From: Chloroflexia bacterium
Lineage (GTDB): Bacteria > Chloroflexota > Chloroflexia > QHBQ01 > JADMIH01
NCBI GenBank assembly: GCA_025927935.1
Contig: JAICKM010000014.1
Coordinates: 1 to 26,345 of the forward strand
DNA: 26,345 nt
Direction: 5' to 3'
Position numbers and translations under genes: made by a program. Of the stretch, positions 24,301-26,345 are shown piece by piece. Numbering within the stretch: the first letter of the stretch is position 1; each line of letters starts with the position of its first letter. The notes under the pieces were generated by a model. It was not told the DNA's origin. It saw only the letters and a list, made by a program, of their open reading frames with translations, and made no database searches.

Positions 24301-26345
24301 AACTACCTGCTGGCAGGTGACCCGCGCATCAACGCCGCCCTGACCGCGCGCTATTACCTGAGTGACGACTACTATGCCGGGCTGCTGCCCCTCCCCTACC
24401 TGGGCGGTGAGCTATACATCCCGCAGGTCGCCCTTGGCCGCCTGGTCGAAAAACCGCAAGAGATCCTTGCCGCCCTGAACACCTTCCGGGCCCAGCCCGC
24501 GGTGACGCCGACCAGCGCGTTCATCACCGGCTATGACTTCCTCAAGGACGAAGCGACCGCCGTGAACGATACCCTGGCGCAATACGGCATCGCCAACCGC
24601 ACCACACTGATCAACGATACCTGGTCGGCGAGCGACTTCCGCGCCGCGTTCTTCGACCAGGGCACGGCCCGTGGCCTCAACTCGCTCAACTCGCACTTCA
24701 ACCACAACAGCTTCTTTCCCAACAGCGGCGGCAACGTCTCCGCCAGCGAGGTGACGACCGACACCACCGTCTACAGCGGCACGCTGATCTTCTCGGTCGG
24801 CTGCCACTCGGGCCTGAACGTGCCCGACCGCGGTGCCGGCACAGTGCAGGATGACACCGATTGGGCGCAGGTGTTCGCCCGCCGGGGGGCTACCTACTTA
24901 GCTAACACCGGCTTTGGCTACGGCGACTCGGACCTGATCGCCTACAGCGAGAAACTGATGGTCAACTTCGTCCAGCAGTTGGGCAACGCCGCCGGTGGCT
25001 CGCCCAGCGTCGGCGAAGCGATGCTGGCGGCCAAGCAGGAGTACTTCAACAGCCTGGGCACGGCCTCCTTCAGCAACTATGACCAGAAGGTACTCGGCGA
25101 GATGACGCTCTACGGCCTGCCAATGCTCAAGGTCAGCGTGCCCAACCCGCAAAGCGCCGCCGCAGCGCAGGCCGGCACGGAGGCCAACCCAGCCGGCAAG
25201 GCGACTCGCGCGCCGGTGACCTACAACCCAACGACGATTCCCTACAACCTCACGTTCAACTACAACACGCAGCCCGTCGCCGGGCGGGGCAGCTACCTCC
25301 AGATCCAGGGCGAGCATGATCAGCAGGTGCTGGGCGGGCGGCCCGTGCAGCCGATCACCAATCGGGTGCTGGACACACCCGGCGCCATCGCCCACGGCGT
25401 GCTGATGCTCGGCGGCAGCTTCACCGACCTGCCGAACTTCGACCCGGTGGTCTCGCAGGTACTGACCGACGGCGCCAACCTGGCCGGTGAGCCGGATTTC
25501 CCTTTCCCCCACTTGTTCCCCGGTCAGCTCGTCAGCATCAACCGCCTGGTCTCCATTGACGGCACGGTCAAGCAACGGCTGGTGGTCGTACCGGCACAAT
25601 ACAAGGCCAACCCCGGCCAAAACGTGGGCACCGAGCGACGCTACAACCAGCTTGATCTTGACGTGCTGACCGCGCCCGACACCGAGACCGACTTCCTCGC
25701 CCCTGCCATCCACGACGTGCAGGCGCAGGCACTCGGAAGCAGCCTCCAGTTCAACGTGCGAGTCAGCGACGACAGCGGCACGGTAGCGCGGGTGGTGGTG
25801 CTCTACGCGGCGGCGGGCGCGACCGCCTGGTCGCGGGTCGAGTTACCCTACAACGCCGCCGACGCGACCGCGACGGGCAGCATCCCCTTGCCCGGCCCAG
25901 TGGTCCAGTACTTCGTTCAGGCGGCGGACGGCGCGGGCAATGTTGCGCTCGCGCTCGACGCGGGCGATCCGTATGTGGTTTCCGCAATTAGCCTGATCGC
26001 GCCTGAGCAGGCGCCGGAAGACCAACCTTTTACGCTGGTCCTGCTGCCCGCCGGGTTCAGTGGCTACGCCTTCGACTGCGGCAGCGGCAGCTACGTGCCG
26101 GCAGCCGGCAACGCGCTGGACTGCACGCCGAACGATGAAGGGACGCTCACGGTGCGGGGCCGCATCGCCGGCCAGGAACGCACGGCGCAGATCAGTATCT
26201 ACGGCGTGCCGCCGCGCGCCCGCTTTGTCGCGCCCGCCGAAGTGCTCCCCGGTGCAGCGTTCACCCTCGCGCTCACGGACGCCACCGATTCCATCGCCGA
26301 CATGGCCGCCGGGTTCAGCTACGCCTTCGACTGCGGTGGGGGCTA
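21367..26345 (+). CDS. Secreted multidomain C25 (gingipain-type) cysteine peptidase with beta-helix and hexapeptide solenoid (incomplete)
   Basis: The frame is open from ATG 21367 past the window end, more than 1659 residues. AAAGGGG is five bases before the start. A signal peptide covers residues 1-36 (hydrophobic 15-28, cleavage near PARA). Residues 37-606 form a right-handed beta-helix with repeated NGGA and GGGIY coils, closing with PGSPAINAG and DIGAYE. A PPC-like beta-sandwich begins near 620, is split by QLNNIG repeats (669-775), and resumes to about 823. Residues 863-1258 are the peptidase, with H1110 (LNSHFNH) and C1146 (VGCHSG) as the likely dyad. The C-terminal part is Ig/FN3-like, with YAFDCG repeats starting near 1560. 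It is probably exported and may act in surface proteolysis or cell-wall sorting. Target unknown. Confidence 0.88.
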   Translation, partial: MSTRPPSYPRVVRNILPVLALLGLLLLATTPPPARATVYNIADGDVAALLAAIQFVHGNSEVTVNLASNGTYTFEQQVGGATLSTIINASLTINGNGATIARSSASGTPAFNFFSIGEGTLTLKDLTLRNGSGTDGGAIESSACNLRLTNVTFSGNHAGGNGGALALSSCTVDMTTVTFSDNHATGNGGALSLDANTGTAIRDSSFLNNSAGGDGGGINNEGQLSVDNSTFRDNSGQNGGALALAEQTDNTASITNSTFSTNTATNGGALLLSGPNTVAVGNSILSGNHAGYGGAIYGTGIQMSVDRSLIISNTAEFQGGGIYLPGRLTIQFSTLAANTAGAGSPASGQQGGGIYAATGSTLACTSCTIRDNQAGDQGGGLYLARLQLDSEITAYGFTASTINGNSAVTEGGGVYLAGTNYRPGPGVPPHVNFEQSTISGNTAATGGGLYVRGGPLGANEELVRTFLYFTTVAANQASTAGGGVHNGGLLMLTQPTEGTTWQGGNSLLAGNSAPTGPDVDGTVTSGGYNLIGNSSGGSGFVAGDLLNVDPQIGPLLYNGGPTLTHALLPGSPAINAGAPGQCSAFLTDQRGLPRTDQACDIGAYEVGNTSRRTAQVLSGTTTDSAAFLGDSNWFKIPVSDPDSVITVTLGSPGDYDLYLFAPKVDEETGQLRDIGQLNNIGALADIGQLNNIGQLNNIGVIDNVGQLNNIGQLNNIGGLNTIGQLNNIGQLSDISQLNSIGQLNNIGQLNNIGQLNNIGQLNNIGQLNNISQLNIGATAIATDTDEVGTLVAASATAGSGNETITYDVHELHGNYYAVVAPHNLEAIGQLFDIGATVMAPGGAPPPITPAPTGFTPPATDPSVQTLILTNQSRFAALYPGDPGTAGLPAALAALAANSNVHGVVVNLDSYTPINNAYALWDSQPTNPQAANYVAWNIKSLLYSQAQAYPNLKYLVLAGSDPIIPARRIADTTLLANERNYLLAGDPRINAALTARYYLSDDYYAGLLPLPYLGGELYIPQVALGRLVEKPQEILAALNTFRAQPAVTPTSAFITGYDFLKDEATAVNDTLAQYGIANRTTLINDTWSASDFRAAFFDQGTARGLNSLNSHFNHNSFFPNSGGNVSASEVTTDTTVYSGTLIFSVGCHSGLNVPDRGAGTVQDDTDWAQVFARRGATYLANTGFGYGDSDLIAYSEKLMVNFVQQLGNAAGGSPSVGEAMLAAKQEYFNSLGTASFSNYDQKVLGEMTLYGLPMLKVSVPNPQSAAAAQAGTEANPAGKATRAPVTYNPTTIPYNLTFNYNTQPVAGRGSYLQIQGEHDQQVLGGRPVQPITNRVLDTPGAIAHGVLMLGGSFTDLPNFDPVVSQVLTDGANLAGEPDFPFPHLFPGQLVSINRLVSIDGTVKQRLVVVPAQYKANPGQNVGTERRYNQLDLDVLTAPDTETDFLAPAIHDVQAQALGSSLQFNVRVSDDSGTVARVVVLYAAAGATAWSRVELPYNAADATATGSIPLPGPVVQYFVQAADGAGNVALALDAGDPYVVSAISLIAPEQAPEDQPFTLVLLPAGFSGYAFDCGSGSYVPAAGNALDCTPNDEGTLTVRGRIAGQERTAQISIYGVPPRARFVAPAEVLPGAAFTLALTDATDSIADMAAGFSYAFDCGGG
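23371..23691 (+). repeat. 18-bp tandem coding repeat (hexapeptide GQLNNI, 17 full units plus a short 18th)
   Basis: Residues 669-770 of the secreted protein are 17 consecutive hexapeptides of consensus G-Q-L-N-N-I, followed by a five-residue unit SQLNI (771-775). Units 3, 6, 9 and 12 are divergent (GALADI, GVIDNV, GGLNTI, SQLNSI), giving an 18-residue superperiod. Units 13-17 (23587-23676) alternate perfectly between two codon versions, a 36-bp unit repeated 2.5 times, which marks recent expansion. A lone related stretch, AIGQLFDIGA, recurs at residues 826-835. Confidence 0.95.

Overview
The window is GC-rich and gene-dense. It most resembles a Chloroflexota (Chloroflexia / Roseiflexaceae-like) chromosome. 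That inference rests on several very large one-protein signal-transduction ATPases (MalT/LuxR, a SARP-type regulator and a double-cyclase/AAA/TPR protein), a short N-terminal LuxR-associated domain, a beta-helix plus C25-peptidase surface protein and an Ohr protein. No rRNA, tRNA, CRISPR array or phage module was seen. The taxonomic call is made from protein style only.

Layout. Positions 1-4788 (minus): a zinc alcohol dehydrogenase cut by the window edge and an alpha/beta hydrolase form a tight pair, preceded by an 11-bp-period direct repeat and, upstream, by a MalT-like ATPase carrying a C-terminal SARP/BTAD module. Positions 5239-5697 (plus): ohr. Positions 5758-14450 (minus): a GNAT acetyltransferase, a membrane-anchored alpha/beta hydrolase, a 1049-aa LuxR/MalT regulator, and a gene string of an 83-aa protein, a membrane DJ-1/PfpI protein, a flavin monooxygenase and a frameshifted small membrane protein. 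Positions 14573-15560: genomic debris, made of the last 33 codons of a second LuxR gene and a decayed tnpB with a possible omega-RNA tail. Positions 15814-16680 (plus): an SMP-30/gluconolactonase. Positions 17012-21091 (minus): a 1359-aa protein with the layout of animal soluble adenylyl cyclase (C1-C2-ATPase-TPR). From 21367 to the window end (plus): a secreted protein of more than 1659 residues with a beta-helix, a PPC-like domain split by a hexapeptide solenoid, a C25 cysteine peptidase and Ig-like repeats.

How parts connect. A block of about 200 bp (LuxR 3' end plus the following promoter region) occurs twice, at 7780-7979 and 14476-14674, and drives different downstream genes. Its -10 and ribosome-binding leader also resemble the leader of the cyclase gene at 21091. 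This suggests a shared regulatory leader spread over three loci. The most unusual coding feature is the QLNNIG array (17 full units plus a short 18th) inserted in the secreted peptidase.
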